Of a DNA stretch of 64,000 nt, positions 47,301 to 55,954 are shown piece after piece. Source of the stretch: Galaxea fascicularis (taxonomy: Eukaryota > Cnidaria > Anthozoa > Scleractinia > Euphylliidae); contig OX419337.1 in NCBI GenBank assembly GCA_948470475.1, positions 28,725,372 to 28,789,371 of the forward strand. The letters run 5' to 3'. Position 1 is the stretch's first letter; every line of letters starts with the position of its first letter. The translations under genes were made by a program, and so were the position numbers. A model generated the notes under the pieces. That model made no database searches and was not told where the DNA came from. It worked only from the letters and a program-made list of their open reading frames with translations.

Positions 47301-49709
47301 TATGACCAGTTTACGTTGTTGTTTTACAAAAATCGCACGAGTGGAACCATTGACCTATTCTTTTGTGGTTTTCTGATCACCGTTGCCGTGGTCGCTGCTG
47401 AAACTCCGTATTAAAGTTCCCTTTGCGTTCTCGCGCCCCAGAATTTTTCCTTCTCCTTCCCTTTCGAACGGCTCTCACGTAGCCTAAGTCAGTCTGAACA
47501 TGTAACACTTGCTACGGTGGAATATCTTTGTTGAGATCTTGATGTTATCGGTGATTTTGACTGTTGTAGGTTCAGATTTTAATCACAAAGTAACACATTT
47601 GTTCAGTGTGGATGTAAAGTTCAATGTAACGCGAGACGCTCAGCTGATTGTCAGTTCCAATTCGCTGGACAAAATGTACCACCTACCCTCGTCTGTTGAG
47701 ATTATACTCCGCTACAATTTTTTTGGGGGATTGAAACAACTGAACGATCATTTTGGCTTCTCAAAAGAGATGTTATTTTTTGTTGAGTAAACCCTCGTTG
47801 AAATCAGTTGCTATTAGTTCTTATAAGGTCGGAATAAATTGTATTGAGAATGAAATTGAGACAGTTCAGCTGATGAACGTTTCCTTAGAAAAACATATGG
47901 TAGCTTATCCCCTTAGTCACCACAAGAGTGCTAGATGTCCTTGCTTAGATCGTCAAAAGGAGGGAAAGAAAACGAGGTACTCAGGGGAGGAGACAATATA
48001 CCACAACTAAATGTCGGACGAGTGGAGTCCAATTCGGTCTGTAATCGTACAAGTGAGTAACAAAATCCCGCGTAGCGGGAGAAAAAAAAATTGTCCGATT
48101 TGTTTCATCACGAGCATGATTACAGACCGAATTGGACGACACGAAGTCCTGTTACCAATTAATCGTATCTATAACAAAATTCGGGAAAGAAATAAAGAAA
48201 AACTTTTGAGGAAAAAAGTAGTTTTCACCCTGAGATGCGTAGTAAAGAAAATATGAAAGTGCAAGTGCGCTCTTCCATCGCGCGCGATGGCGCGTACTGT
48301 CCAATAACACCATCCTATTTGGGCAAAAATCATAGCTGGTGATGGTCAATCAAATGCGAGAATTTTGTTATAGTTACGATGAAAACCCTTATATCAGAAT
48401 GTATTTTCTCCATACTGTCCTCCAGTACGTTTTCTGTAGTAATGATGAGGAGAGTTTGTTAAACAATCAATCCTTTGTTACTTGTTGATCACTTCGTTTT
48501 TTCTCACAACCTTTATGTTTGATTGAGCAGTGTTTCTATAAGTAGAATTTAAACATTGATCACTCTTAGGGTGAAGCCAATAGCCTTCTGGGAGCAATAT
48601 CCGATGAAGTGTTTTTACGGAATTCATAATCCAAACAAATTTGGATTGTTTATTTTTATTTTATTATTTATTTTTTTTGTGGTAGTGAATGGAGTCGATG
48701 GACAATCTGACGCCGTGGTTACAAACGGACCTCTAGCGACTTCATCAAAGAGAACAAGTTGGATGTCCAGTTTCTTCGGTTCATCCAAACCGTCATCGTC
48801 AAGTAATTCGAGTCAGGAATCAGAAGAAATATCTGAAACAGATGGCACCAAGAAAGACGAGCAAGCAAAGAAGGAGGAACACACTTTCCCTGGGAAAGGT
48901 AAGTAAGGGCCTGTCTTAACACAGGAGCCTGAAGATTTGTAAAGAACAACCAAATCTTACTGTTTGTGGTGACTTTTGACAACCTTAGCGGAGGTCATGC
49001 TGAGGTTCAAGGGATTCTGCCCTTTTGCGCTCAGGAAAAGCCAAGTGCGAACACGCGTGTGCGCGCGAGAATCGCTCGCCACTTTAGGCCCTCGTGTCCC
49101 TCTTGCTTGTTCTCTCGACTTTCCCTGAAGTTCAGTCTTGGTTGTCGAGGCTCAAAACGTCACGACGTAGAAAATAGTATTAAATAACTTTATTTTATGG
49201 ACAGCCTTGGAAAGGTTTGACAATTGCCTACCATACAAAATTTTTAAAAAGTGCGAAATAAATATAAGCTCGATTACCAGCTGCTGTTTCGGGAAATGAG
49301 CCCGCAAGACCCGAGTGAGCGGGGAAAATCGAGCCTAAAATAAATCGAAAGTTGCGAGCATTAGTGTTTAAGATGTTGTGCCGCGTTGACTTCCATGGAC
49401 GTCTCATCAAGCCGATAATTTTACGAAAAAAAGTTAATAGATTTGAAATAAATTAAGACTTCCGCCATTCTTCAACCAGTTTGCTCTCTAAACTTTAGTT
49501 TCCTATTTAGAACTTTGTCTTTCAAATTCATTTCAGTGTTAAAAGAGAGACTTGATTACACGTTACGGGAGGGATACATGGAAAGCAACTATTGGTCAGC
49601 GGTTACGTCTCACGTCTCGTACTGGACGTCATGCGATGTGGCGCGGTTTATCCTTGAAAACTGTCTAGATACGAACCCCGATGTAGCTCAAGACATGGAG
49701 CTGTCTTGA
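37247..49709 (+). CDS. DDHD1: DDHD1-like phosphatidic-acid-preferring phospholipase A1 (12 exons, about 762 aa)
   Basis: Intracellular PLA1 that in characterised relatives cleaves the sn-1 acyl chain of phosphatidic acid and related phospholipids at cytosolic membrane faces. Exon phases join without conflict into 2289 nt (762 aa plus TGA). Seen: Pro-rich N-terminus (residues 16-38); WWE-like region (about 52-165, with [14 protein letters not shown] and RGTWF); VFVVHGIGQ strand (256-264); a lipase nucleophile motif AHSLG with Ser at about 386; the DDHD domain from about 492, with [18 protein letters not shown] (Asp about 538) and [10 protein letters not shown] (His about 731, Asp about 739). 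Ser/Lys-rich low-complexity stretches (about 560-700) fall where vertebrate DDHD1 is also variable. No SAM domain is seen, which favours DDHD1 over DDHD2 or SEC23IP. Human DDHD1 is longer, near 900 aa, mainly at the N-terminus. An in-frame TGA at 37241-37243 supports the ATG. Assembly was by eye; exons 1/2 and exon 3 are the least certain joins. Confidence 0.93.
38397..38416. repeat. G20 homopolymer in intron 1
   Basis: An uninterrupted run of twenty G after CATCT, on the transcribed (plus) strand of the DDHD1-like gene. Length may be affected by sequencing error. Confidence 0.9.
38765..38892 (+). CDS. DDHD1: DDHD1-like exon 2 (second WWE-like half)
   Basis: Follows a TTTACAG acceptor and encodes about residues 127-169. 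[21 protein letters not shown] matches the second tryptophan-containing half of the DDHD1 WWE-like region, with the acidic EEDAEQIE tail. The donor is a GTGAGT at 38893, phase 0. An alternative acceptor ends at 38771 (see exon 1). Confidence 0.85.
38938..39103 (+). mobile_element. AGGGCTGTCA-ended MITE, intronic copy 1
   Basis: Starts AGGGCTGTCACTAATTTT and ends TTAATGACAGCCCT, a 13-bp terminal inverted repeat with one mismatch. It begins 46 bp after the exon 2 donor. Shares CGAGTTGCTGTAGTG, GGTTTTATATCAAAGTAGC-like and AAAATCCCTGGCCC with copies 2 and 3. Confidence 0.85.
39438..39489 (+). CDS. DDHD1: DDHD1-like exon 3 (short linker exon)
   Basis: This is a 52-nt exon between a TTCTTAG acceptor and a GTAACC donor, encoding [17 protein letters not shown]. 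It enters in phase 0 and leaves in phase 1, exactly what exons 2 and 4 require. The sequence is a poorly conserved linker in the family, so homology cannot confirm it. Its last 22 nt and the donor belong to a tandem-duplicated unit (39468-39879), and a second copy could serve as an alternative exon. Confidence 0.62.
39468..39879. repeat. Tandem duplication including the end of exon 3
   Basis: Unit 1 (39468-39683, 216 bp) and unit 2 (39684-39879, 196 bp) are nearly identical apart from the length of an internal AT microsatellite. Each includes AAAGCAGTGCCAGAAC, the CAAG/GTAACC donor and an 18-bp inverted repeat (TAAAACATTGTCCAGTAC and its mirror at 39601-39618/39640-39657 and 39795-39812/39834-39851). 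Confidence 0.92.
40556..40684 (+). CDS. DDHD1: DDHD1-like exon 4
   Basis: TTTATAG acceptor and GTATCA donor, phase 1 to phase 1, residues about 187-229. [15 protein letters not shown] followed by [14 protein letters not shown] matches the DDHD1 segment that precedes the LHRGY motif. Confidence 0.88.
40863..41012. repeat. Foldback element in intron 4
   Basis: GTAATCACATGATT and GCAATTTGGAATAAATA on the left mirror TTTATTCCAAATCGC and AATCATGTGATTAC on the right. Confidence 0.8.
41588..41729 (+). CDS. DDHD1: DDHD1-like exon 5 (VVHGIGQ strand)
   Basis: ATTTTAG acceptor and GTAAGT donor, phase 1 to phase 2, residues about 230-276. It carries [10 protein letters not shown] and [12 protein letters not shown], the first alpha/beta-hydrolase strand and turn of the lipase fold and one of the most conserved parts of the family. 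Confidence 0.95.
42092..42204 (+). CDS. DDHD1: DDHD1-like exon 6
   Basis: TTAACAG acceptor and GTAACT donor, phase 2 to phase 1, residues about 277-314. [16 protein letters not shown] is the hallmark of this segment in DDHD1, DDHD2 and SEC23IP. Confidence 0.94.
42650..42756 (+). CDS. DDHD1: DDHD1-like exon 7
   Basis: Acceptor TTCAAG and donor GTAAGC, phase 1 to phase 0, residues about 315-350. [20 protein letters not shown] followed by MYYTSPFYR matches the conserved segment before the nucleophile exon. Confidence 0.94.
43073..43234 (+). mobile_element. AGGGCTGTCA-ended MITE, intronic copy 2
   Basis: Same ends and internal blocks as copy 1, same orientation, in intron 7. Confidence 0.85.
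43398..43820 (+). CDS. DDHD1: DDHD1-like exon 8 (catalytic serine AHSLG)
   Basis: The largest coding exon (423 nt, 141 residues, about 351-491), with a TGTTACAG acceptor and a GTACAG donor, phase 0 to 0. It holds [12 protein letters not shown] and [18 protein letters not shown]. Ser 386 in AHSLG is the predicted nucleophile; vertebrate members usually read SHSLG, so the first position of GxSxG is non-Gly throughout this family. A charged helical stretch ([17 protein letters not shown]) ends the exon. Confidence 0.95.
44111..44640 (+). mobile_element. TTAA-flanked interspersed repeat holding a nested foldback
   Basis: The left edge is TTAA (44107-44110) then ACCTTTGAACCCTGATATC; the right edge is GGGATCTAAGGG then TTAA (44641-44644). 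The internal block GGAGAATTTGTTAAACAATC is shared with 48400-48575. The foldback at 44168-44348 interrupts it. Confidence 0.5.
44168..44348. repeat. Nested foldback, 181 bp (TGACCTGGCCTTTG ends)
   Basis: TGACCTGGCCTTTG on the left mirrors CAAAGGCCAGGTCA-like sequence on the right. Inner GACCTTGTTTTGATACA and TGTATCAAAACAAGGTC pair exactly. Confidence 0.85.
44664..44836 (+). mobile_element. AGGGCTGTCA-ended MITE, intronic copy 3
   Basis: Same ends and internal blocks as copies 1 and 2, same orientation, in intron 8, only about 20 bp after the previous repeat. Confidence 0.85.
45302..45448 (+). CDS. DDHD1: DDHD1-like exon 9 (start of DDHD domain)
   Basis: CCATCAG acceptor and GTAAGA donor, phase 0 to 0, residues about 492-540. 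[19 protein letters not shown] and NIYHPADPV are near-invariant in the DDHD domain. Asp 538 is a likely member of the Asp-Asp-His-Asp set that names the domain. Confidence 0.95.
45642..45904. repeat. Recent tandem duplication, 137-bp unit, in intron 9
   Basis: AGTAGTCTCTACTAAACTAA at 45642 recurs at 45779. The 126-bp overlap shows one clear substitution (CTCACGCG/CTCACGCA) before the copies part near TCTCGCTAT. The near identity implies a young event, or an assembly artefact. Confidence 0.93.
46120..46368. repeat. Foldback element in intron 9
   Basis: Nested mirror pairs: ATACCGCCCAAATTAATTTG with CAATTTGTGCGGTAT, and CCACGTGGTAATGGGCATTA with GGGGTAATGCC plus TTACCACGTG. A related single-armed copy is at 17500-17640. 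Confidence 0.72.
46517..46799 (+). CDS. DDHD1: DDHD1-like exon 10
   Basis: TTCTTAG acceptor, donor GTACGA, phase 0 to 1, residues about 541-634. It begins [20 protein letters not shown], the direct continuation of the DDHD motif in exon 9. It then becomes Lys/Glu-rich and poorly conserved ([17 protein letters not shown]), ending in an acidic DEDDVVVV stretch. Confidence 0.92.
46849..47421. mobile_element. Composite foldback repeat in intron 10
   Basis: The left end AGGGAGTTCAAGCAGCGACT mirrors the right end (GTCGCTGCTGAAACTCC, then AAGTTCCCT). It holds internal CTGTGATTGGTTGACC and CTCAGCCAATGAGAAG blocks that recur at 51600-51665. A fragment of the end occurs at 11120. It starts 50 bp past the exon 10 donor. 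Confidence 0.6.
48027..48137. repeat. Foldback element in intron 10
   Basis: GTCCAATTCGGTCTGTAATC mirrors GATTACAGACCGAATTGGAC-like sequence, with CCCGCGTAGCGGG as a small hairpin inside. I recognise it as a frequent coral repeat. Confidence 0.85.
48382..48575 (+). repeat. Copy of the TTAA-ended repeat family in intron 10
   Basis: GGAGAGTTTGTTAAACAATC, TTTGTTACTTGTTGATCACT and GATCACTCTTAGGG match the copy at 44111-44640 in order. Both ends are less clear. Confidence 0.65.
48686..48898 (+). CDS. DDHD1: DDHD1-like exon 11 (low-complexity linker)
   Basis: Acceptor GTGGTAG follows a long T-rich tract; the donor is GTAAGT; phase 1 to 1, residues about 635-705. It encodes a Ser/Lys/Glu-rich linker including [20 protein letters not shown], matching the position of a variable linker inside the DDHD domain of DDHD1. 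Supported mainly by phase, splice sites and position. Confidence 0.85.
49537..49709 (+). CDS. DDHD1: DDHD1-like exon 12 (C-terminus, stop)
   Basis: TTTCAG acceptor, phase 1, residues about 706-762, ending at TGA 49707-49709. [20 protein letters not shown] followed by [14 protein letters not shown] is the conserved C-terminal end of the DDHD domain, with the conserved His and Asp. Confidence 0.95.
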
Positions 49710-50577
49710 TAGAGAGCTTGCCCTTTAAAATATTCATTTATGAGTTGCATTGACCGGTACCAGCCAGACCTGGAGAACGGTTAGTAAAGCTATAACTCAT
49801 TTACAAATCATTTTCCATACCACTGTGGAGTTGTAGACTTGGGAGGGCAACATATGCTGTGGTAAAGTTCTCCAGTTTATTTCTCTCTAATTAATTAATT
49901 TTACCTGTTGAGATGCCTGTCTTGTTTTAGCTTACCCAGCCACCAACAATTACAAGTAATGTCTGGGGACCATGGGAAATTTTATCCGGTTGTAAGAGTT
50001 GGTCTAAGGTTATGGTAAGATTATGATTTTTGAGAATGAGTTTTTTTAAGGGGTCAATAATGTGCATCTGATTTTGGAATCTTTCATCAGTATTACCTAC
50101 ACAAGAGGTGACGATTGTTTTCAGTTGTGTTACTTTTCAAAGCTTTAATTTTTTTGTTAATAATTAACAGAATACACTTGAAAGAATGATGTGAAATATT
50201 TTTAATGGCTGCTTTGTGCCTTGGTGACCGTGGTATTATTTAAGTTCTAAATTGGTGTATTATCTGCAGTCTTAAAGGTTGAAATTAGCTGTTGACAATA
50301 GACTAACTAAGAGACGGAATACCTTACCCTGTCCATTGATGAAACAGCCAATCACAGTACAATCTAACAAAATGTCACTTGATACCCCCAAGGGAGGGAT
50401 CGGAAGGGGAAAGCAAGCGTTTCTTTGTACAAGTGATTTTCAGTCGGCGGAAACAGCGTAAGGTGTTTGTCAAAATATTTTATGCTAAGATGGTTGACAC
50501 CAGTCTGTCACGTAAAATGTTCGCGTTTCTTTGTCCATGATATTTCTAAAAAGTAGTCCTTCAGGGCTTCAATTTAA

Positions 50578-50775
50578 CCCTTTAAATCCCGATATCAAAA
50601 TATGTATTCTCCATACACTTGTCACGTATTTTTTATGTTACATGTAGGGAGAATTTGTATAAACGCTAACCCAACTGATCCCTGGCGATCATTTCCTGTA
50701 TTCTCATGCCCTGTATGCTTGACAGACTAGTGGTAAGGAGAAATTAGATGGCAGTCAGTATTGGGAAGAAAAAGG
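50578..50775 (+). mobile_element. TTAA-flanked non-autonomous element, 198 bp
   Basis: TTAA (50574-50577) then CCCTTTAAATCCCGATATC on the left; AAAAAGG then TTAA (50776-50779) on the right. It shares its core with the inverted copy at 17195-17390. It may lie in the 3' UTR of the DDHD1-like gene. Terminal pairing is weak, so the piggyBac-like reading is tentative. Confidence 0.5.
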
Positions 50776-50892
50776 TTAAAAATTCCTGGAAATGATTATT
50801 ATATGTCAGTAAGGTATCCCCTCTCTCAGGTCATTCTTTCTTGTCAACAGTGTCACAAATTAATTTAAAGTGGATTATTTAGAAAATTTAAA

Positions 50893-50999
50893 AATAAATA
50901 AATAAAATTGTTTTTTTTTGTAAAAATACACCGCAAGATTTCATAAGCAGATAGCTGGAAAGTAATTTTCTTTCTAGTTTAACAGAATGATTCAATAAA
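50893..50999 (+). terminator. Candidate polyadenylation signals for the DDHD1-like gene
   Basis: Overlapping AATAAA hexamers at 50893-50906, followed by a T-rich tract, and another at 50994-50999. They lie about 1.2 kb past the stop codon. No AATAAA nearer to the stop was noticed, but the true site is not determined. Confidence 0.35.
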
Positions 51000-51574
51000 T
51001 ATATTGTACACAATGTTCTTTTGTTTGAAGTGGCTTTTTTGTTAATTTAACTCCCGGTAGAGATGACGTCACCATTCTGTATTTGCTTGAAATCGAGGCT
51101 GGTTCTGTTTGCGAGCCTCGTTCTGAATGCTTTTGTCTCAGTCCTCCTCTTGGTTTCCTTGTGCTTTGTTGTTGCCATGGTTTCTGTTTCTCTCTTTAAC
51201 CTCTCTGTTGTACGTTTATCTTTCAGTAATCGGCTAACATGTCGACGAAACTCTGCTCATTGTTAGATGTTTCCGTTTTCTAGTACAGTGAAATGAACGG
51301 ATTTGTGCTCAGCTGATGTTTTCAAAGCGTTTTTAGGAGCGCCATTTTTCTTGAGCGCCAAGAACATCAATTCCTTTTTCTTTCTGTGACTCCTGTTGGA
51401 GGAGAACACGGTGAATCCATTTGGAAGTAGCCTTTGAAGAAGCACTGTATCTGCCCTGTGACTCCTCTGTCGATCAGCAAGAAAAATGAAGATCATGAGT
51501 CTTGATTCTGCAAGAACCTTGGCAGCATGAGCTAATTTATTCACAATTCTGCTACAAAAATGGTTCTGTAGATG

Positions 51575-51820
51575 TCTCAGAGCGGTTTTCAGTTGAGAGT
51601 CGAAAGTAATTCGCACTGTGATTGGTTGACAAAACTCCCACCAGTTTCTCAGCCAATCAGAAGTAAAACCAAAACCAATCGCGAGTTGCAAAACATAACA
51701 TCACATAAACTAACGTAACATAACATAACATAACAACAACATGACATTACGTGGCACAGCATGACACAACATAACGTAACATAATGTTATGTAATAACAT
51801 GAGATGAGATAACATATCGT
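51575..51820. repeat. Partial copy of the 46849 repeat followed by an ATAAC-rich microsatellite
   Basis: GTGATTGGTTGACAAAACTC and CTCAGCCAATCAGAAG match the 46.9-kb element. From 51689 the sequence becomes degenerate ACATA/ATAAC pentamers until about 51820. Confidence 0.7.
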
Positions 51821-52272
51821 TATTTTCTCCAAAGTTAAATATGTACTCCACTTGCTATCAGGTTTACAACTGTAGCTGTGGGTGAGTGTCAAAGAGAAGC
51901 CTTTTTTTTAACCTACCAGTGTAGTGTAAACCTTGCCAAATTTGCTGATGGCCACATACAGTCCTGTTGTGACGTGTCGTATCCTTATCATACTTGGAGC
52001 ACATGACTGAAGCTCAAACAAACCTTAAAAGAAAATTTTAGGAACGATACGTAAGTTTTTGATGAAGAGAAAGACGTTAAGTGTTGTTACCACTGTGCCA
52101 CACTCCTGATATTTAACAATTATTCACCGAAGTGGAGGTGAATAGTGGCACATAGGCCGTTTTGTTTCTCTTCAGCTGCTCGGACGTGAATAGTACTTTG
52201 CTAATCACCTCCAAGTTAACCAACCACAACGCGCGAAAAGCACTATTCACCTGTGTGGTATATACGTATGGG

Positions 52273-52331
52273 TTATTGACCAAGCGAGAGGTCAAGATGG
52301 CTGGATATTGGCCAAGTTCTTTTTTTGCGTG

Positions 52332-52364
<33 letters not shown>

Positions 52365-52375
52365 CTCGCAAAAAA

Positions 52376-52410
<35 letters not shown>

Positions 52411-52433
52411 AAGCTTGGTCAATAAAGGATTTA
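52273..52433. mobile_element. 161-bp palindromic foldback
   Basis: TTGACCAAGC and GGTCAAGATGGCTGGATATT on the left mirror AATATCCAGCCATCTTGACC and GCTTGGTCAA on the right. The centre is ATGGACC-GAGACGAAGTC-GAGGTCCAT. The overlapping ORFs on both strands (KELGQYPAIL-like) are by-products. Confidence 0.88.
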
Positions 52434-52491
52434 TTATATGGGATAAGAGCCGGCTTCAGAGAAATTTTTCTTGCGGGACAAAGCGCGTAAT

Positions 52492-52505
52492 CCCGAGCGG
52501 GCAAG

Positions 52506-52529
<24 letters not shown>
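52492..52529. repeat. Tight 38-bp hairpin
   Basis: CCCGAGCGGGCAAGAT and ATCTTGCCCGCTCGGG pair perfectly around a six-base loop. Confidence 0.92.
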
Positions 52530-52539
<10 letters not shown>

Positions 52540-52668
52540 CAGTACGGGATTTGGTTCATCTTGTCCGCTCACGGAGCTACCCATATAATAATAAAGTGTA
52601 ATGTCAGTAAAACAAGTAAACCATAGCAAAATAGGTTTATTTTCCAGGATCGAGAAATTTTTGTTGTT

Positions 52669-52845
52669 AAGGCCCTGGCAAACAAGGGCTCATTGTTGCG
52701 GACACATTGTTGCTATGATGTTTCTTGGGCGCGCAAACGCGCAGGACACAAAATGAATGTTGTGTTTCCATGCTGCGCAAACGGGGAAACATTTGTGTCG
52801 GCAACAGTGTGTCCGCAATAATGTGTCCTCGTTTGCCAGGGCCTT
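52669..52845. mobile_element. MITE, about 177 bp (AAGGCCCTGGCAAAC ends)
   Basis: Terminal repeats AAGGCCCTGGCAAAC / GTTTGCCAGGGCCTT continue inward through GCGGACACATTGTTGC / GCAACAGTGTGTCCGC, about 40 bp with small gaps. TTAA occurs at the left edge and TTTAA at the right, one base out of register. Confidence 0.82.
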
Positions 52846-53345
52846 TAAACACAACAATAATCGCTTGATAAAGCCCGCGGATCAAAAGCTTATGTTTCAC
52901 AAAAAAACTCTGGATCCAGAGAAAGAAACCTGTTTTGTATTGTAACGCACGTCCAGCCAGTTTCTGTTATTGAACTCCTTCAGAGTTGCTGACCAGTATC
53001 TTTTATCTCCTTACATTATCAGTAACTGATAAATCAAACATGCTTTTTATGAGAATTTAAAATGATCGGGAAAATATGAAAAGTCTTGATTTTTATGCAT
53101 TTTCCCAACTAGTGCTATGTCAAATGTAGCTGGAGGGTATATACAGGCTAATACTGATAAGTGATAAGTGGTCTGGTCTGTGGGGTTCACTAATGTGGAG
53201 GGGGGGCGGGGGGCAGACACCTCGTATAGGAATCCCGTTTGTGCTCATCTCCACTGGGCAGGTCTGCGTCCAGTGAAGCTGGTGAAACGTGTGGTCACTC
53301 ATCTCCGACTATGTCGCATGCTGGCGATAGTGACTGTGAAGGTGA

Positions 53346-53550
53346 AACGACAGCGATGTTGGTGTCCCAAATCAAACCTCTAGGAATTGCATTCTACTTT
53401 TAATAAACAGAGCTACGTTGAAGAGTGTTTTAACATGACGTCACAGCGGCCATGTTGGTATCCCAAAACAAAGAAACGGCGGCCATGTTGGTGTCCTAAT
53501 CAAACTTCTGGGAATTGCATTCTATTTTTATGTAAATAGCTTCCTTTGTT
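53346..53550. repeat. Direct repeats containing GCGGCCATGTTGG
   Basis: The phrase GATGTTGGTGTCCCAAATCA with CTAGGAATTGCATTCTA (53353-53398) recurs at 53484-53526 in slightly altered form. A third GCGGCCATGTTGGTATCCC lies between (53447). A consensus CRE octamer, TGACGTCA, is at 53436-53443. Confidence 0.7.
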
Positions 53551-54955
53551 TCAGTAAACCAACACGGCTGAAAGTAATATGAGTGGAAACACTAAGTAAG
53601 ATTAGGTATCCCGTATTGCTGTCCGTACTCTGGATTACTTACATCGGTGAGCTTGCTCTACGCAGTAAGTATCATTTACTCCATGTAGTGTACCATTAAA
53701 CAGCACCGCCAGATGGAATCCCAATTTACTCCACAAATGGGCTAGTCTTGTGTGTGTGGGTGGCGCTCGTAGATCGCAGTATCGTCTGAATGGCTTACTG
53801 TTTTTTCTGTGTTTTGTTCTGCTGTTAGGACGAGCGCTGGACAATCTTGCCATCACAACAAACATGATAACACATAAAAGTATCTGTAAAACAACAATAA
53901 CACAACAAAAACATGAGTTGTTTTTTAGGCAAACAAAGAACGGTTCTTTTCCTTAATTAATTCGGTTTATATAACCTTAGCGCGTGAACAGGCGGGAAGG
54001 CTGTTAATCCTGTTAAATCCTGCAATTTGATTGGCTACGGAAACAAACGGGCTTTTTTTTTAACCTCTTGTCCGCTTTGGACTAAGGAGAATAACTCAGC
54101 AGGGAAAGCTAATGTTTATCTAACGAGAAATTCAATTTATTTCGAAAAAATACCACAACGGAGGTGTTATATTACCCTGAAACAACAGTTCAAGAAAAAG
54201 AAGCAAGTTGTGGGGTTCTGTGAGTAGTGAGTAGTCCTTTGAATTTTATTGTACAGTTGTTTGTTTGTAATGTTTGCACTCTTGCAATTGTTGTTGTGAG
54301 CTCAATCACCACTTGCTTTGAGATATTCGGCATTATCTTGCGTTTATCGAGGTTCTTTTAAGTTTAATTCAATTAAACATTGGTGGTCTTGTACACCCAA
54401 TAAATGGACTTTTGAAACTCGCTTGAATTTTATCGTTCGGCACATCATGCCATTTACAAATTTTCAGTTTGCTGTTACAGGTCAGTTCTTGTTGCTGGTG
54501 CGATAAGCCAGGATTTTTCAAGCTGTGTTTCATTTTAAACAACTGCTCCGTTTGGTTTATACTTCCTTGTAACTTGTGCGTTTTATCGCGACTTTTCGCT
54601 AAGTGCCATTTTCGGCTCTCTTCAGCCATTCTTGCCCTTAAAACTTTTCAACGAAAAATGGAACAATAGTTCCGGTCAATTTGTTTCCCATCTCGCCGAC
54701 AGAAACGTTGCAGACAGAGACTGTTCACGCGTCACGGATAATTCCCAAAATTCGTTCACGTTCACGATAAAGCAAATATCGGCAATCACGAATCACGAAT
54801 GAACAAATAAACCTAAATCACGTTTCACGAGAAAAAAATAGTCCCAATCACGTTTCACGAAAAAGTATAGGGGACCCTCTTGCAAATACGCGCGTGAAGA
54901 ACCGTGAGTTGTTTTAAAACAAGCAATTGAGTTAGAAATCCTTGAACATTTTTAA

Positions 54956-55949
54956 CCCTTAAAGGACCAAGTGTTGCTTATTTTCTCACTTGTAATTTAG
55001 CGAGACAAACTTTGCCTCACTTTGTTTGTCCTTATATACAGTATCCATTACAATATTAGCGGTTTCGAGACACTTTGGGCTCAGACTTGGGCATCACGTG
55101 ACCTAGATCAACAGTTCGTGTTTTGATGAGTTCAAATCGGCTCGGTTTCTTGCTTTATGAGTGTGTTTTCGAGCCATTTTCCTCTGCAGAAGCCCACAAG
55201 TCGGCATCATTAAGCTGGAATGTGGGTAGAGGCAAGCCTCTGAAAGAAAACAGAGGTGAGAGGTGGTTTCATGTAGACTGGGACGCCAAAGATGTTTGTA
55301 TCAAGTTTGGCGGGTTCACGAGTGAAGTTGTCTCTCTGGCCCATCTGTGAATGGCTTCCAGGACCTACCAAGACTATTTGGCCAAGTTTTGACTTGGAAA
55401 ATTTTCAACCGACGCGATATTTTGCTGGTAGGACTGGGTGGCCCGACACTATTTCAACAATTCTTTGAAATGGAAATGGTAAGAGTTCCCTTTTCAAGTT
55501 ATGGCGGAATTACCCAGAATTCTTTTCGGGCATGAACGAGGCAACGGTTGTATTCTCGACACTGGCTTTCATCAAATGGAGCAACAAGAACCGGCAAATA
55601 CAGTGAGAAGGAATTTTCCAGCTAAATACCAAGATCTGGCTTTGATGTGTGTTGTTAACGCAAACTTTTGATTTTTTGAGCAAGTTTTTATCTTAAAGGA
55701 TTGACACTTTTTTGGTGTTGCTCTTGGAGCAAAATGCTGGATTTTTGGGATTTGTTGCCTTAAGAACGGTTCACTGCAATGGACACCGGGAATCATTGTG
55801 GACGTTTTAGGCTGCGATGGATGTCACACCAACCCGTCGGCACAATGAACACACTTTCGTAATGTTGACTCTTAAGTTCAACAAGAAACAAATATCAAAA
55901 GTAGTAATGGTATTTACAACGCATATATGCGTAGTTGGGTTTTTAAGGG
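54956..55949. mobile_element. Probable TTAA-flanked non-autonomous element, about 994 bp
   Basis: Flanked by TTAA at 54952-54955 and 55950-55953. The inner ends are CCCTTAAA and TTTAAGGG, an 8-bp terminal inverted repeat. TTAA duplication and CCC starts are piggyBac-like features. Inside is a 75-codon open frame (55123-55350) with no recognised transposase motif. The short TIR leaves room for chance. Confidence 0.5.
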
Positions 55950-55954
55950 TTAAA

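Noticed and set aside
51263..51691. 142-codon minus-strand ORF
   Set aside because: Its start lies in the repeat shared with 46.9 kb (the same translated phrase appears at 46856-47065), and no domain is recognisable.
52113..52540. Overlapping ORFs with KELGQYPAIL-like phrases on both strands
   Set aside because: Produced by the 52273-52433 palindrome; the same peptide appears from each arm.
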